The notes under the pieces: model-generated | Database searches by the model: none | The model's input: the letters and a program-made list of their open reading frames with translations, nothing else | Told to the model about the DNA's origin: nothing | Position numbers and translations under genes: made by a program | Source: Euptelea pleiosperma | Taxonomy: Eukaryota; Streptophyta; Magnoliopsida; Ranunculales; Eupteleaceae | DNA: 64,000 nucleotides | Assembly (NCBI GenBank): GCA_035048495.1 | Contig: CM068544.1 | Location: 15,680,138-15,744,137, forward strand | Direction of reading: 5' to 3' | Shown here: positions 1 to 11,095 of the stretch, piece after piece | How the letters are laid out: every line of letters starts with the position of its first letter | Position numbering within the stretch: the first letter of the stretch is position 1

Positions 1-736
1 TTAGAGAAGGCATAGAAGGGTTGTATTTATAGAATTCCAAGACCCTGAGTCATGCAAAACGTGGGATAATGGAACCAAGAATTTCGGATCTTAGAAAGAC
101 CAATTCTGTGCATGGTCCAATCGATTGTACGCTAGGTCCAATCGATTAGGCCATGTCCAATCAATTGGGGATAAGTGTCCAATCGATTGGGCTCAATAAG
201 ATTTCTGTTCTGAAGGCTTCAATCGATTACACAGGGTTCTCCAATCGATTTGACTCAGATAAGTTTCTATTCCGAAGGCTCCAATCGATTTGACTCAAAT
301 AAGTTTCTGTTCTGAAGACTCCAATTGATTTCACAGAGTCTCCAATCAATTGGTCTATGTCCAATCGATTGGGGATAAGTGTCCAATTGATTAGACTATC
401 CCATTAGTCAATTTAATTTACTTAGACTCGGGTCAGTCTAATGACTAAGTTTGACCATTATATTTTGTTCATTTTAACCAACTCCTAGGGCCACTAAGTC
501 ACTTACTTTCCTAATCGAGTGAACATGATCCTTAACTGACAAATCGACAGTTACTCATATGACTCCTGTCGTCAACCGTCTGATTCTTGCTGTCTTTGTC
601 TTTTAGTCTTCACGTAGTTGGTGAAGCATGCGTACCACGACATCTCCACACTACACTTGTGCTCGTAGGAACGGTTACAAGAATATTTTTATGTCAAACG
701 GAATCTTTGCCAAATTGAATATGAAAATATTCCTTA
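1..736 (-). mobile_element. Sirevirus-type Copia 3' LTR (partial, runs off the window edge)
   Basis: It lies directly beyond a polypurine tract (741-750 on the minus strand), in the position of a 3' LTR. Its sequence includes a dense array of ATCGAT palindromes. The predicted start near 736 reads TAAGG rather than TG. The far end is outside the window, so no TSD can be tested. Confidence 0.6.
110..395. repeat. Array of about 11 CCAATCGATTGG-like palindromes
   Basis: Copies or near-copies of the self-complementary 12-mer CCAATCGATTGG occur about every 20-40 bp (near 119, 138, 157, 178, 219, 240, 281, 320, 340, 360 and 380). Some carry one or two changes, such as CAATTGATT. Sirevirus LTRs are known for clustered palindromes; a role in transcription or packaging is inference. 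Confidence 0.8.
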
Positions 737-740
737 TAAT

Positions 741-1105
741 CTCCCCCTTTGGCAATTCTGTGACAAAAAATATTTAATCATATAGAGGTAAAAAATAGAA
801 AATACAATCCCACCCTCTTACATGATTCACTCACTATCTCACACTCTCTTGGAGATAATCGAACAGATATAATTGAATGGTTTTTTATCTGTTCCCTGCA
901 CATTCTACCAACCATACATACCATGTAATATCATCGGCAATCAGTAAATCATTAAAATATAGTGAGTTAAGTATGCACATCACAAGTAGAGAAATTTAAA
1001 AAAAATAATGAAAAATTTTTCTCCCCCTAAATTTCTCTCCCCCTATCATGCATCAACTTATTTTTACCGCTATGATTTTCTATTCTCCTTTTTGTCACAG
1101 ATTGA
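741..1105 (-). promoter_or_regulatory. Multiple polypurine tracts of a Sirevirus-type element
   Basis: On the minus strand AAAGGGGGAG (741-750), AGGGGGAG (1021-1028) and AGGGGGAGAG (1035-1044) are preceded by the familiar GTGACAAAAAGGAG (near 1085-1098). Repeated PPTs upstream of the 3' LTR are characteristic of Sireviruses. The tract nearest 736 would prime plus-strand synthesis. Confidence 0.65.
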
Positions 1106-2549
1106 CAAAGGTATAGAAATATAAGCAAATAACAAGCATGCAATGAATATCATCATGAAGAACAAGTGCATATATACGTACAAACCATAATATATATTGG
1201 TTTATACCCTGTAATACATAAATAACACAAGCATAGTATAACCATACACAATCTAAGTTTATCGGTGTACAATAATAACAAAAATAAAAACACCCGATAA
1301 CTCTCAAGAAGTCTCTCTCTGGGAGTCTATGTAAATGGACCAGTACCATCATGTTGATTAGGGACATGAGCTGGTGGATGCTGTCCAAAGCCCATCATGG
1401 TAGACCGATACTCCATGTAACTTTGCATATCATACATGGAGCCCGACATCCTCTCCTGTCCCTCCTCTAAACAGCGAAAGCTCTGAGCCGTCCGCTCCTC
1501 ATGCGTTGTGAGTCGCTGGTTGAATCCCACCATCTGATGATGAAGAGACTCAAAGGAGTAAGGGGCAGGCATCTCTGGAGGCTGGACAAAGGATGGATGT
1601 GGCTCTGGAAGATGCATCTCAGTATCTGTCTGCTAACCGCCCGGCTCGGTATCATCTCCCAAGTCCTCATCGAACATATCGTCAAAATGTGGAGGTACAT
1701 CAGTCACTCGCCAAACCTGAGACATGCTCTTCCTAATAGTCGAAGGTCCAATAGGCCCCATGGGAGAGCAGACTTCCTTAGTAGCTCGAATCGGTACATC
1801 CAAGTAAAGTAGGATAGAGCTCACCAGCAGAGGAAATGGAAGACACGGATGGTTAGCCAACTAGCTACCCGCTCTAACTATGGCTCTAAATATGAACCTC
1901 GGAAGGTCAATGACAAATCCAGTGCCAAGATGGTAAAGAAGCTGAAGGCGATCAATGTTCACATGTGCCCCATGGCCAAGTGGATCAATGTTGTGCCCAC
2001 AGATGAAGTGCAACAAATGATACTCAGAGAGAAAAAAGGTAAGAGGAATAAAAGTACTCCAATCAAATAATTGCCCTGTGAGAATCTCGGTCAAGGTGAC
2101 TCTACCAGTCGTCATCTCACGAGTCCTAGGAATGTACTCATATGAGGTAGGAGGACAAGGCATGTCCAACAAGGTAGAAATCAGATTAGGTGTAATAGTC
2201 AGGTGAGCCCTAGAGACATAAGTCTGAAAGGATAGCTCACTCAGGTCATCACACTGAATGGAGTGCATGTTGGCATAAAAGAGTTTAACCAAGACAGGGT
2301 GAAATGGAATGGTCAACCGAGTGATAGGAACCCACTCGCGAGATACGAACAACGAATGAACCATAGTACCCAAAATAGTGCTAAATTCAACTACCCGCTC
2401 AGTAGTGAATTTGTGACCAAAAAAATGCTCAAAATGATCTCTAGTAGAATCGGAAATGAACGAGAAAATTGGAGCACTTACCGAAGAAATATCAGTATGA
2501 TCGGAACGACCCTAGGAACGAGCTCTCCTAGGCCCTCTGGATGATTCAC

Positions 2550-4318
2550 TGAAAGTAGGGTTTTTCCGCGTCGTTGGTTACGGAAACCCTAAGTTCAACA
2601 CAATTTGTAATTTGATCCGAGCCTCAAAATTCCTGCAAAATTACAGGCTTTGTATAGGGATTCGTGTCGGATGTCGATCCGCACTCGGGGTTAGTGTGCG
2701 TAATTCAAAGACATGAAATGACGGATTTTTATCAAGAAAACATGGAGAGGTGAGAATGGTGATGGATTTAAAACATGCTTAGTGATTTTTAGAGAGAGAA
2801 ATTACCACTAACAATCAAGAACACAAAAGTAAACTAACAAATGGAAAATAACAATAGTTTTTATTCATAAATTCCAAACAAGAATTACAATTCAATCAAA
2901 GAAACACATACTAGCAATGAAATGTCTAGAGAGAAAACCAAAATTTTAGAGATAGAAAGGGGCTAACTAGAGAGAGAATGTGGGAACACTAGAGAGAGAA
3001 ATAGCCTTACCGTGGAGAACTTGCTGGAGAATTACTATTGATGGGGTCGCATGGGCATTCTTTGCCAAGTGTGGGAGTGGTTGCCTTGAGATGATGGTGG
3101 ATCTATGAAGAGCGTGTTGGAGATGACGATCTCCATCAGTGCAGCTCACAGTTGGTGGTGATGACTAGTGAAGATGGGGATGGCGAGTTCCTTAATGGTG
3201 GTGGCGGTAATGGAGAAGAACCATGGGGGTTCTCACGGTCTTGAGGCCCGTGAAGGTGAGGTAGGATAGGGGCAGCAAGAAGAGGGGGATCTTCCCTCTT
3301 TCTTCTTCTCCTTTTCTCTGTCGTTCTTTTCTTTATTTTTTTTCTTTTTGACTTTGGAACGGTGAAGAAGAGGAGGAGGGTGACGGTGGCTAGCTGTTGA
3401 AGGGGGCAGCGTGGATCGATGGAGGCTAGAAGCTTGGGGATGGCGGTAATGGTGATTACGGCTTGGAGATTGGGGAGTTTATGGGTGGTGGCTGGGTTAA
3501 GGAATGGATGGTGAAGGTGGCCGCCGGTTTTAATGGTGCTGGCCGGAGTTGCAACCTGCAACTCCGGTGAGTTCTCTTTTTTTTTTTTTTTTTTTTTTCT
3601 TCTTCAAAACGTGGGGTTTTAGAGGGGAGAAAATGAGAAAATGGGAGCAGTGGGCCCACCGTTAGATGAGAGAACGGGATTCTGTGCAAGGTGGAGGGCG
3701 ATAATGGTTCGTGTGGAGGTTGAGGAGGACGCTGTGGGTGCATCTGCAGGTGGTACCGCCTGAGAGATCTACCATCACCTGCAACTCCGGTGATGGTTAT
3801 GTTGCTGTTCGGGATGCACAAGTAGTGCACTCACAGCGGCTGGAGGGAGGCGTGAAGGTGGTAACTAGCAGCTAGGGGGCTGGCAGTGTGCTGGATGGTG
3901 CCTTCTAACGATGGAGGAACAGTTGGCGGTTGCTGTGCGTGGAGATGATGGAGGGGAGGTGAGCTCGTGGAGGAGAAAGAAAGGAAACAAGATGGGGAAA
4001 ACGTGGAAAGGAAATGGAATGGATGGTTTTGGGTTCTCCCTTGCTAAAACCGTTCAAGAGGGGGGTGGTAATGACGGAGTTGCAGATGGCCGGAGTTCTG
4101 CAACTCCGGCGAGAAAGATAACGAAGAAGAAGGTGAAGAAAAGAAGAGAGAAAATGAGGCCAAAGAAGAGGGAATCCGTGCGGGATTGATAGGGGGAGAG
4201 AATGGAAGAGAAAGGGGAGGGATTAGGGTTCGAATGAACCCCTATCCTTCTCCTTTTAAAGCTCCCTATTTCCTTTAATGGAAATAGGGTATTTTTTGAA
4301 AATAAAAAATACGAAAAA

Positions 4319-4357
<39 letters not shown>

Positions 4358-5304
4358 TAAGTAAAAACCTACTTTTCTATGGGGAATCTCCCCAATTAGT
4401 GGACCCCCCATTTAATTAAAATTATTTTTGAAATTCGCGGGGTCCACTAACTGGTCGGACAGCGGGTCGATGAAGATGGGCCCGGCTATTGGCCCTCATG
4501 GATTGATGATGTCCATCGTCTCACAAGATGATGTGACAGACAGTCTGATGGCGATCGGATGGATGGTGACTTGATTGGGACTCAGATTGGTAGATCGACG
4601 GATCTAGAGAGATCCAACGGTCCGATTGAAGACCCAACGGTCAGAAAGTTAAGGGAGATGAGATAGAGCTGATGGGCAGGAGTTCTGGGGTTAGGTCAGT
4701 AGATTCGAGGACCGAGAGATGAAGAGAGAGAGAGAATAATGAGAGATGAGAGAAAAAGTATCAGAAAATAGAGAGAAAAGTACTGGCGGAGGGTTTGGAA
4801 CCCTGGTCTTCACTGTGACCATCCTCACGCTTCTCCAGTAGAGTCGACCATCATTCTTTGATGACTCATGTGGCTTTAAATGCTTTGGTCCGTCTCTTGG
4901 TCATTGGCTCTCCTACTCTCTTCGTTCTTTGGGCCGGCTTTTTGGTCCTCTTATTCAGCCCATATTTGGCCCATATCTTCTAGTCATAGCATGTGGGCTT
5001 GTTAAGCTTTGATAATGGGCTTTCATGATCGATTTGGGCCCACAAGTCTCGAAAATCGTCCCATCGGGGTTTCCTGCGACAGAAGAAGCGCGTAATGAGA
5101 CTTTAATCAGAACGGCTTAATATTTAGACTTCCGAAAATGTGTTTAATGCATGCAAATATACCATTTCGTCCAGAAAAGTGTGTTTTACGCAATGAGATA
5201 GACTCTTACGTAGAAAAGTGGATAATTAGAGCAGTTTTACGTAGGAGAGTGCGATAACGCTAACAGGATAAGTGCTTAAAATAAGCACTTTTGAGCGAAT
5301 ATCA
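2550..5304. mobile_element. 2.75-kb solo LTR (copy a), TSD TTCAC
   Basis: It begins TGAAAGTAGGG and ends GCGAATATCA, flanked by the perfect 5-bp TSD TTCAC (2545-2549, 5305-5309). There is no internal domain, so it is a solo LTR produced by LTR-LTR recombination. It shares both ends and internal blocks with the copies at 16148-23382 and 17106-21642. By comparison with long plant Gypsy LTRs starting TGATA, its sense is probably minus (inference). It contains a poly-T run (near 3577-3598), a purine-rich tract, an (AT)n run (4327-4352) and a hairpin AAGTGCTTAAAATAAGCACTT-like near 5270-5290. It is inserted in the Sirevirus env-like region. Confidence 0.85.
4317..4357. repeat. A-rich run and (AT)n microsatellite inside solo LTR a
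   Basis: About a dozen AT dinucleotides follow an A run. The related copy has a shorter (AT)n at the homologous site (22378-22396). Confidence 0.9.
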
Positions 5305-5439
5305 TTCACCCCGCTCTGAGTGTCGCGAACCACCGAGTCGACCACCTCATTTTGCGCGAGATTGGGTCCTTTGAAGTAGGGGTTCTTCATCGGCACTTTC
5401 CTCTTCTGAAACCACAATAGCTCTTCTACGATGAGGATT

Positions 5440-6900
5440 AGTCGTCATAAGCACCAAAATGGAAGAAAATACCAAAATAACTCAATTTTTGCTCAAAAAC
5501 TTTCCAAAATCCCAACGAAGAGGGTGAAGTAGAAAACTAGGAAATCAAGAGAATCGCTCCACAAAACCTTATGGGAACAATAGATCGGGCACCTGCGATC
5601 GATTGGGAGAAATCTCGGAGGCGATTGGATCGATTCGGATTGAAAATGATCCATTTTGGGTTTTATAAAATCGAACGTCGCACTGTCCAATCGATTGGGC
5701 TAAGTGGCCAATCGATTGGAGCTTGGCCAATCGATTGGACTGTACTCTCCAATCGATTGGACTGGTCCGGGAAGAAAAAAAAATTTAAAAATTTTAAAAA
5801 CCAATAAACTCATTTTCCAAGACCCCCAATAAATCTTTGAAGCCAAAAATTATTTTTTAAACTTCTCAAGAAAATATAATACGCCAGAAAAATGTTAGAA
5901 TCCAATTCATGAGGTCAATCTTGATAAGCACTAAATACTGATTCTTATTGAAGATAATTAACTAACACTTAGTTTAATCTTTTGCTTTATCAGAAATATT
6001 AATTTTTTTAGACATTAGCGCAAGTCACAAATCAATAGTAATCATAGATTCAAACTTCAACAGTAATATCATCAAGTGTAAGTGATCTGAGTCCATCTGT
6101 GGTACCGAATAAGATTTCAGCAATAATTTCTCATAAATATCAGAATCTGGAGGTATCTTGTATCCGATCATAAAATCCTCATTAGAGTTATTAAGGGATC
6201 TCACATACGCTCGTGTATATGGATATTTTCTGATGGATAAGAATTTTTCTAGCAAATTGGCTGTCTACACCCTTTTTATTCACTTTGAATATAGGTAGCT
6301 TTCACTCTCTATGTAGGTAGCCCTTTTCTGCAGCAATGAGAAGCAAATTTCAATTTCAAACAGGGCCCTACAGATGTATTTCACTTTCTAATTTTTGTGG
6401 AGGTAGCTATTTTCTTGAAATAATAACTCTCATTGGGAAGCCAACAGTCGACTATAGTGCAGTTTCGAAATCAACTGAGGGCAGGAACACTACTAATTTA
6501 AAGTTATAATTAGAAGAGGTTTATTCCTAATTCCAATAATACAAGATTTCACACCTCTATCAAATCCATTCCCACATAAATAATCAGTGTGCATGTGAAT
6601 GTGAGATATACTGTTTTAATAATCTTCTAATGCACACTAGTAAAAATTGACCAATCATAATAATTAAAAGATATAATACACAGATTAGCAAAATTTTACT
6701 AATAGTTAAGTTCTTTTTCTTGGAATGTTCTGAGAAATTACTGCTCATCAAATCGTATAATCAAATAATAATTTGAACATTCTTCTGTACAATTGATCTT
6801 TTGATTTTCTGAAAAATTTTCAATTTTTATTCTTCGAAATGAAGCAAAATCAAAAAGAAAAAAATATCCTTAAAAAATATAAGAATGGAGAACACGAGGT
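5440..6900. other. Sirevirus internal spacer, no coding signal recognised
   Basis: AT-rich sequence between the env-like and gag regions, where pol would be expected. I find no protease, integrase or reverse-transcriptase motif on either strand. Palindromes like those of the LTR recur at 5597-5765. The rest (5770-6900) holds nothing recognisable. Confidence 0.55.
5590..5765. repeat. Second CCAATCGATTGG palindrome array
   Basis: Perfect CCAATCGATTGG cores occur near 5688, 5708, 5727 and 5750, with partial copies near 5597 and 5625. The perfect copies are more regular than those at 110-395. The array lies 5.3 kb from the first one, outside the putative LTR. Confidence 0.85.
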
Positions 6901-6917
6901 GATAGAGAGCACTCTGC

Positions 6918-7310
6918 TCAGAAATAGGATATTGTTGAACATTTCTCCTTCAGAGAATCTTTCCTAACCCACACAGATGTGATTTTGGTGGACGGATCAA
7001 TTCTCTTAGGTTCTCTCCTCTTTTGAGTTACTGAACTCTTAGGTTGTTTGAATTTCTCAAGGGACTCAATCTCCTTGATTAATTCTCTAGACCTTTCCAG
7101 TAGGTCTTTCATCTTCCTAGATAGCACATCCAAATAATTTATCTCATAATGTGTCTTCATAGGAAATCTCTGACTTTTCACATTCTGAGTGGTATTCACC
7201 ACTTTTTCTAGAGGATTTTGATGTCCTCTTCTCAACTTGTGATAGTCTCTAATCACATGACCCATATTTTTACAGTACTTGTACTGACAATTGTTTTTGA
7301 TAATTTTGAT
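6918..7310 (-). pseudogene. Sirevirus gag C-terminal tail, frameshifted
   Basis: It reads on from gag in another frame. A degenerate knuckle-like CQYKYCKNMGHVIRDYHK lacks the last Cys. A basic tail with a short coiled coil follows (MKDLLERSRELIKEIESLEK). It ends in a stop near 6918. The expected protease motif does not follow. Confidence 0.55.
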
Positions 7311-7403
7311 AGGGTCATTGATCTGAGTGGGAATAACTTAGGCTTTAACAAAAATCTTCTTGGAGGAAGACTCTTTTTCTTGATTGTTTTTGTAACCCAA
7401 ACC

Positions 7404-8864
7404 CTATTTGTCTCCATAGACTTTTCCCACACGAAGAATCTCATCAAGCTTTGCAGAGCTGGATGAGAATCTTGACACATCCCTCTTTGATTTGAGAAGC
7501 TCATTTTCTAGGGATTCCTTACGTGTTATGTAAGTTTGGAATTCACATTCTAGTGACTTGTTCCTTTTCAGCAGAGACTCATTCTCTTGCTCTAAATCTG
7601 TAATCAACACTTTTAATTTTTCAGTGTCAATTAATAAGGCTGTATTTTCAGAGTCAAGACTTTTAACTCTGTCAGATAACACTTTGTTAGCCTTAATGAA
7701 TTTTATTGATTCCTCGTACAGTTCTTTCACACCAACTGTCGAGTTATCAGAGTCTCCATTATAAGAGTCTTCCGAACTCTCATCATCACTTTTCTTGGAA
7801 TCTCCATAAGATCCATAAAGACTATTGAAACGAGCAACAAAAGATGTATTTTTATCAGTCATTTCATTGCTATCTGAATTATCAGAATAATCTTCTGATT
7901 CTTCATCCCATGTGGCATTGAACGCTTTTGCCTTGCCCTTGTATTCTTCTTTGTTTGGGCATACATTAGCAAAGTGACCAAAATCCTTACATTTGAAACA
8001 TTGGGGTTCGCTTGAGCGGCTTTTCCTAGGGTTCCTGTCACTTCTGCTACCTCTGTCATGAGGTCTAGCATGTTCCATAGATTTATCAAACATTTTATTG
8101 TTCTTAACTCTATCATTTTTAGAACGAAAAAACTTTTTGAATTTTTTCACAAATAATGCCATTTCCACTTCAGAGTCAACATCCGACTCCGAATCTTGAG
8201 CTTTAAAAACTTTAAGGGCAATACCTTTTGATCTCTTCGGTTGTCTCAAATTTATCTCATAAGTTTGTAGAGACTCAACCAGCTCATCAACTTTGAGAGA
8301 GTCAACATCTTTGCTCTCCTCAATCGTAGTGACCTTAGCCTGAAATCTATCAGGTAAAGATCTCAAAAAATTTTGAACAACTTTGGATTCAGGAATGACC
8401 TCACCCAAGTTGTGTGCAGAGTTCATAATATCACTAAGTTGGGCATAAAACTCAGTGAAAGTAGCATTCTTCTCCATTCTCATGGATTCGAACTTAGAAG
8501 TCAGCATTTGAAGTTTGGAGATCTTAACGGCTGACGTTCCTTCATGTGTGACTCTAAGAATGTCCCATGCTTCTTTAGCCAATGAACAAGTAGAGATTCT
8601 TTTAAACTCATTCTTATCAACTGCATTAAAAATCGTATTTAGCCATTTGCTATTAAGACAACAACAATCTATGTCCTCTTTGGTCCAGTTATTTTTATGT
8701 TTAAGAATGGTTTTATCTCCTACTTCCATTGTGGGTGGTGACCAACCATCCACTACAGACATCCAGACTCTTTCATCAATAGACTTTAGAAAAGCCATCA
8801 TCTTAGCCTAGTCTTCCCCATCAAATAATGGAGGTCTGGATGTATTTCCACCTTCTCTTTGCAT
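7404..8864 (-). pseudogene. Sirevirus-type Copia gag (nearly intact)
   Basis: The probable ATG is at 8862-8864 (MQREGGNTSRPPLFDG...). A TAG at 8808-8810 interrupts it, after which 465 codons stay open to 7404. The order is a UBN2/gag fold (WNTIF...AKEAWDIL, FTEFYAQLSDI), a basic stretch, one CCHC knuckle CFKCKDFGHFANVC, an acidic Ser/Asp region, and a long coiled coil (about residues 340-450). A long gag with coiled coil is typical of Sireviruses. It would form the virus-like particle. The PBS lies 76 bp upstream. The single stop codon makes it recently decayed compared with the rest of the element. Confidence 0.8.
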
Positions 8865-8940
8865 TTTGACAAATTAACGAAAATGAACTAGTTTCTCAGG
8901 AATCTAAATTCAGGTGATTAAACCTTAACTAGAAATACCT

Positions 8941-8952
8941 GCTCTGATACCA
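8941..8952 (-). promoter_or_regulatory. Primer-binding site, initiator tRNA-Met type
   Basis: The minus strand reads TGGTATCAGAGC, complementary to the 3' end of plant initiator tRNA-Met. It follows the LTR end TTTTA by three bases, the Sirevirus arrangement. It fixes the minus orientation of the element. Confidence 0.85.
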
Positions 8953-8954
8953 AT

Positions 8955-9755
8955 TAAAATTTCATCGGTCCGTTCTCTTTAACTCAATATACCTAGAAGG
9001 GGGGGTTGATTAGGTATTTAAAATTATTTATACCTACACAGTTTTACTGGTCTATGATAAGGGAATAAAATCGAATGCCTTAGTTGTTTGATAAAAGATT
9101 ATCATAACCGACGCAAATCGAATATACCTCCGTGGTATATTTTCTTTTCGTCATTTGATCTAATCAGAATAGATTGCGGAATACAAACAAACAATCACAT
9201 GAGACAAGAAATTTTTACGTGAAAACCTTAGCTAAGGAAAAACCATGGGACCACATCCAGACGAAAAGTATTACTAACTGAAAAGTTAAATGAAACAAAG
9301 GTTACCTACGCAACACCGTTGCAAATACAGCTTCCAACCTTAGCCAAGGCCTACTGTCGATGCGTCCACATCATCTGAGTCAACGCTACGAATCCACACG
9401 CGCCCTTCTAGCCAAGAAGCCTTGTCTGCTTGTTCAGTTTGATACACCATAAACCTACCGTCGATCGACTCCTCCGATCTTAATTCCCAACACTCCCGCC
9501 TTTGCAGAAGGTGAAGGATTCAATACACCTAAGTTCTCAAATGGTGTTGAGTCACACTGGTACACTCAGGCTACTAGGTCGAATATAGAAGTTGAAGACC
9601 TAAGCTGAGAAAATGATCAAGCTCTTGGCTTTGATTAAGAAGAGAACAAACTCCCAAGATGCGAATGGAGAACAAGCTTTTTTGCTCTTCGAATGGACAC
9701 TCTAATAAATAAAATATTTTCTTCTCTCTCTTGAAGATTTTTGCACTAATTTACT
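8955..9755 (-). mobile_element. Sirevirus-type 5' LTR remnant (upper boundary uncertain)
   Basis: It lies upstream of the PBS on the minus strand. Near the end is a C-rich box (minus of CTAGAAGGGGGGGTTGAT at 8993-9010) like the box of the solo LTR at 14745-14765. It includes the typical TTTTACGTGAAAACC block (9214-9229). The terminal CA is mutated to TA. I could not find its TG start, so it is probably truncated near 9755. Confidence 0.55.
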
Positions 9756-11095
9756 AACTTGAATTAAAACAAAGCAAAATCAATTAAAGATAGTGGAATA
9801 AATAAATAAAGAGAAAACTAGGGTATTGGATTCCACCAAAAGTAAATATATATAATTAATAAATTACTATCTCTAATTTATTTTCTCACTTTTCTAACTC
9901 AAATCATAAATAATTCAAAATTCTTGATTCGAAAGATTCAACTTCTGAGAATAATATTTTTTTTTTTAAAATAAATCACGTTTAATGATTACATGTCAAC
10001 CGCAAGCACACACCATCAAAGATAATAATCTAAGCATGGCGTGTCAATGCTTCGAGGAACATGTAATAAAAAATGATGAAAAAATAGACTTTATAATCAC
10101 GTCGTAGGATTTAATAAACTAGAAAAGTATTTTAAAAATTAAATACTTGCCTCGGTGAAATCCTCAACCCTAGTAGGAGAATTAGCCAATCATTTTATTG
10201 AAATAAGAAGAGATGAATATAATGAAAATCTTATTTATTAAATGCTACACCACTTCTTCTTCTTATCACCCTTGATCAATGAATTCACAGTTATTCTTGG
10301 CCAATTACAGAGAAAGAGAAATAAAATAAAAAATTAATAGATGGAGTGAGAGAGAGCTTCAAGCACCCAAATGAGAGAATAAGAGTGCCTTTTTATAGGC
10401 CAAGTGAGGTGGTATGAAAATAAGAAAACATGAAAATTATTCTTAAAAGATATTAAGGCAAAAGGAAAGGAGATTAATGATAAAGATTTGTGACAAAAAA
10501 AAAGAAGGAAAGAGAATAAATAGAGAATAAAAGAAGAATAATAAATTTAAGGAAAGAAAATAAGGGGAGATTGTGCCACATACGATGAGAATTGTGAAGA
10601 AAAAGTTGAGAAAAGAGAGAAAAGGTTCTCTTATAAATGTGATCTTTGGCATTACAACTTTGCCCATCTCTTTTAGATTAGTTACAATCTTAATTAAATG
10701 GCTCCTACGTGATGTCTACCCTTGATCTTGATCAAGCTGATGATGACTTTGATTGGGCTTGATCTCTTGAGATCGTGGGCTTGATGCGTTCCTTACTTTG
10801 GCCTTTTGTCTTCAATTGTGCCCTTATGTGGTGATTGTCCTCCTCAGACCTTGTTCTCATTGATCTAGATCTCCTCGAGATACTTGGTCTTAATCATGAT
10901 GATGATCATTAATGTTAATGGATATGATCTAGGCTTCTTGATGACCTTCGAATCTCAAAAATTAGGCCAAAAGTGATCCTACAAGAGAAAATACACATAA
11001 TTAAAATCTTAATCAGAATGGCTCTGTATGTAGGTCACCAGGACTCGATAATGCCTATTTTGAATATGATAATTATACATTTTAGGCAATTATCA
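9756..11095 (-). mobile_element. Probable long-LTR (Gypsy-type) fragment
   Basis: On the minus strand it would start TGATAATTGCCTAAAATG (11095), a TGATA start like the solo LTRs of this window. It has a TATA-like GGCCTATAAAAAGG near 10390-10405. No matching TSD was found and there is no coding sequence. The boundary at 9756 is a guess. Confidence 0.35.

Larger units (their letters stand above)
1327..5417 (-). pseudogene. Env-like / plant transposon protein-domain ORF, broken and split by a solo LTR
   Basis: One minus frame runs from 2549 to 1327 and is broken by stops near 2510, at 1861-1863 and at 1633-1635. The N-terminal part includes a FISDSTRDHFEHFF segment. The core continues VLVKLFYANMHS...YVSRAHLTITPNLIS, as in the plant domain found in Sirevirus envelope-like ORFs. 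The C-terminal part is Gln/Met/His-rich. Coding-like sequence resumes at 5310-5417 beyond the solo LTR 2550-5304. The location between pol/gag and the PPT matches an env-like ORF. Function is unknown; it cannot make an intact product. Assignment is by pattern only. Confidence 0.5.

Noticed and set aside
1..400. CRISPR-like spacing of the CCAATCGATTGG repeats
   Set aside because: Plant nuclear DNA, palindromic 12-mers with irregular spacing and no cas genes; an LTR palindrome cluster explains it better.
3136..4189. ORFs of 92-141 codons with Lys/Arg- or Pro/His-rich sequence
   Set aside because: Inside solo LTR copy a, with poly-T and purine runs; the homologous copies do not keep the frames.
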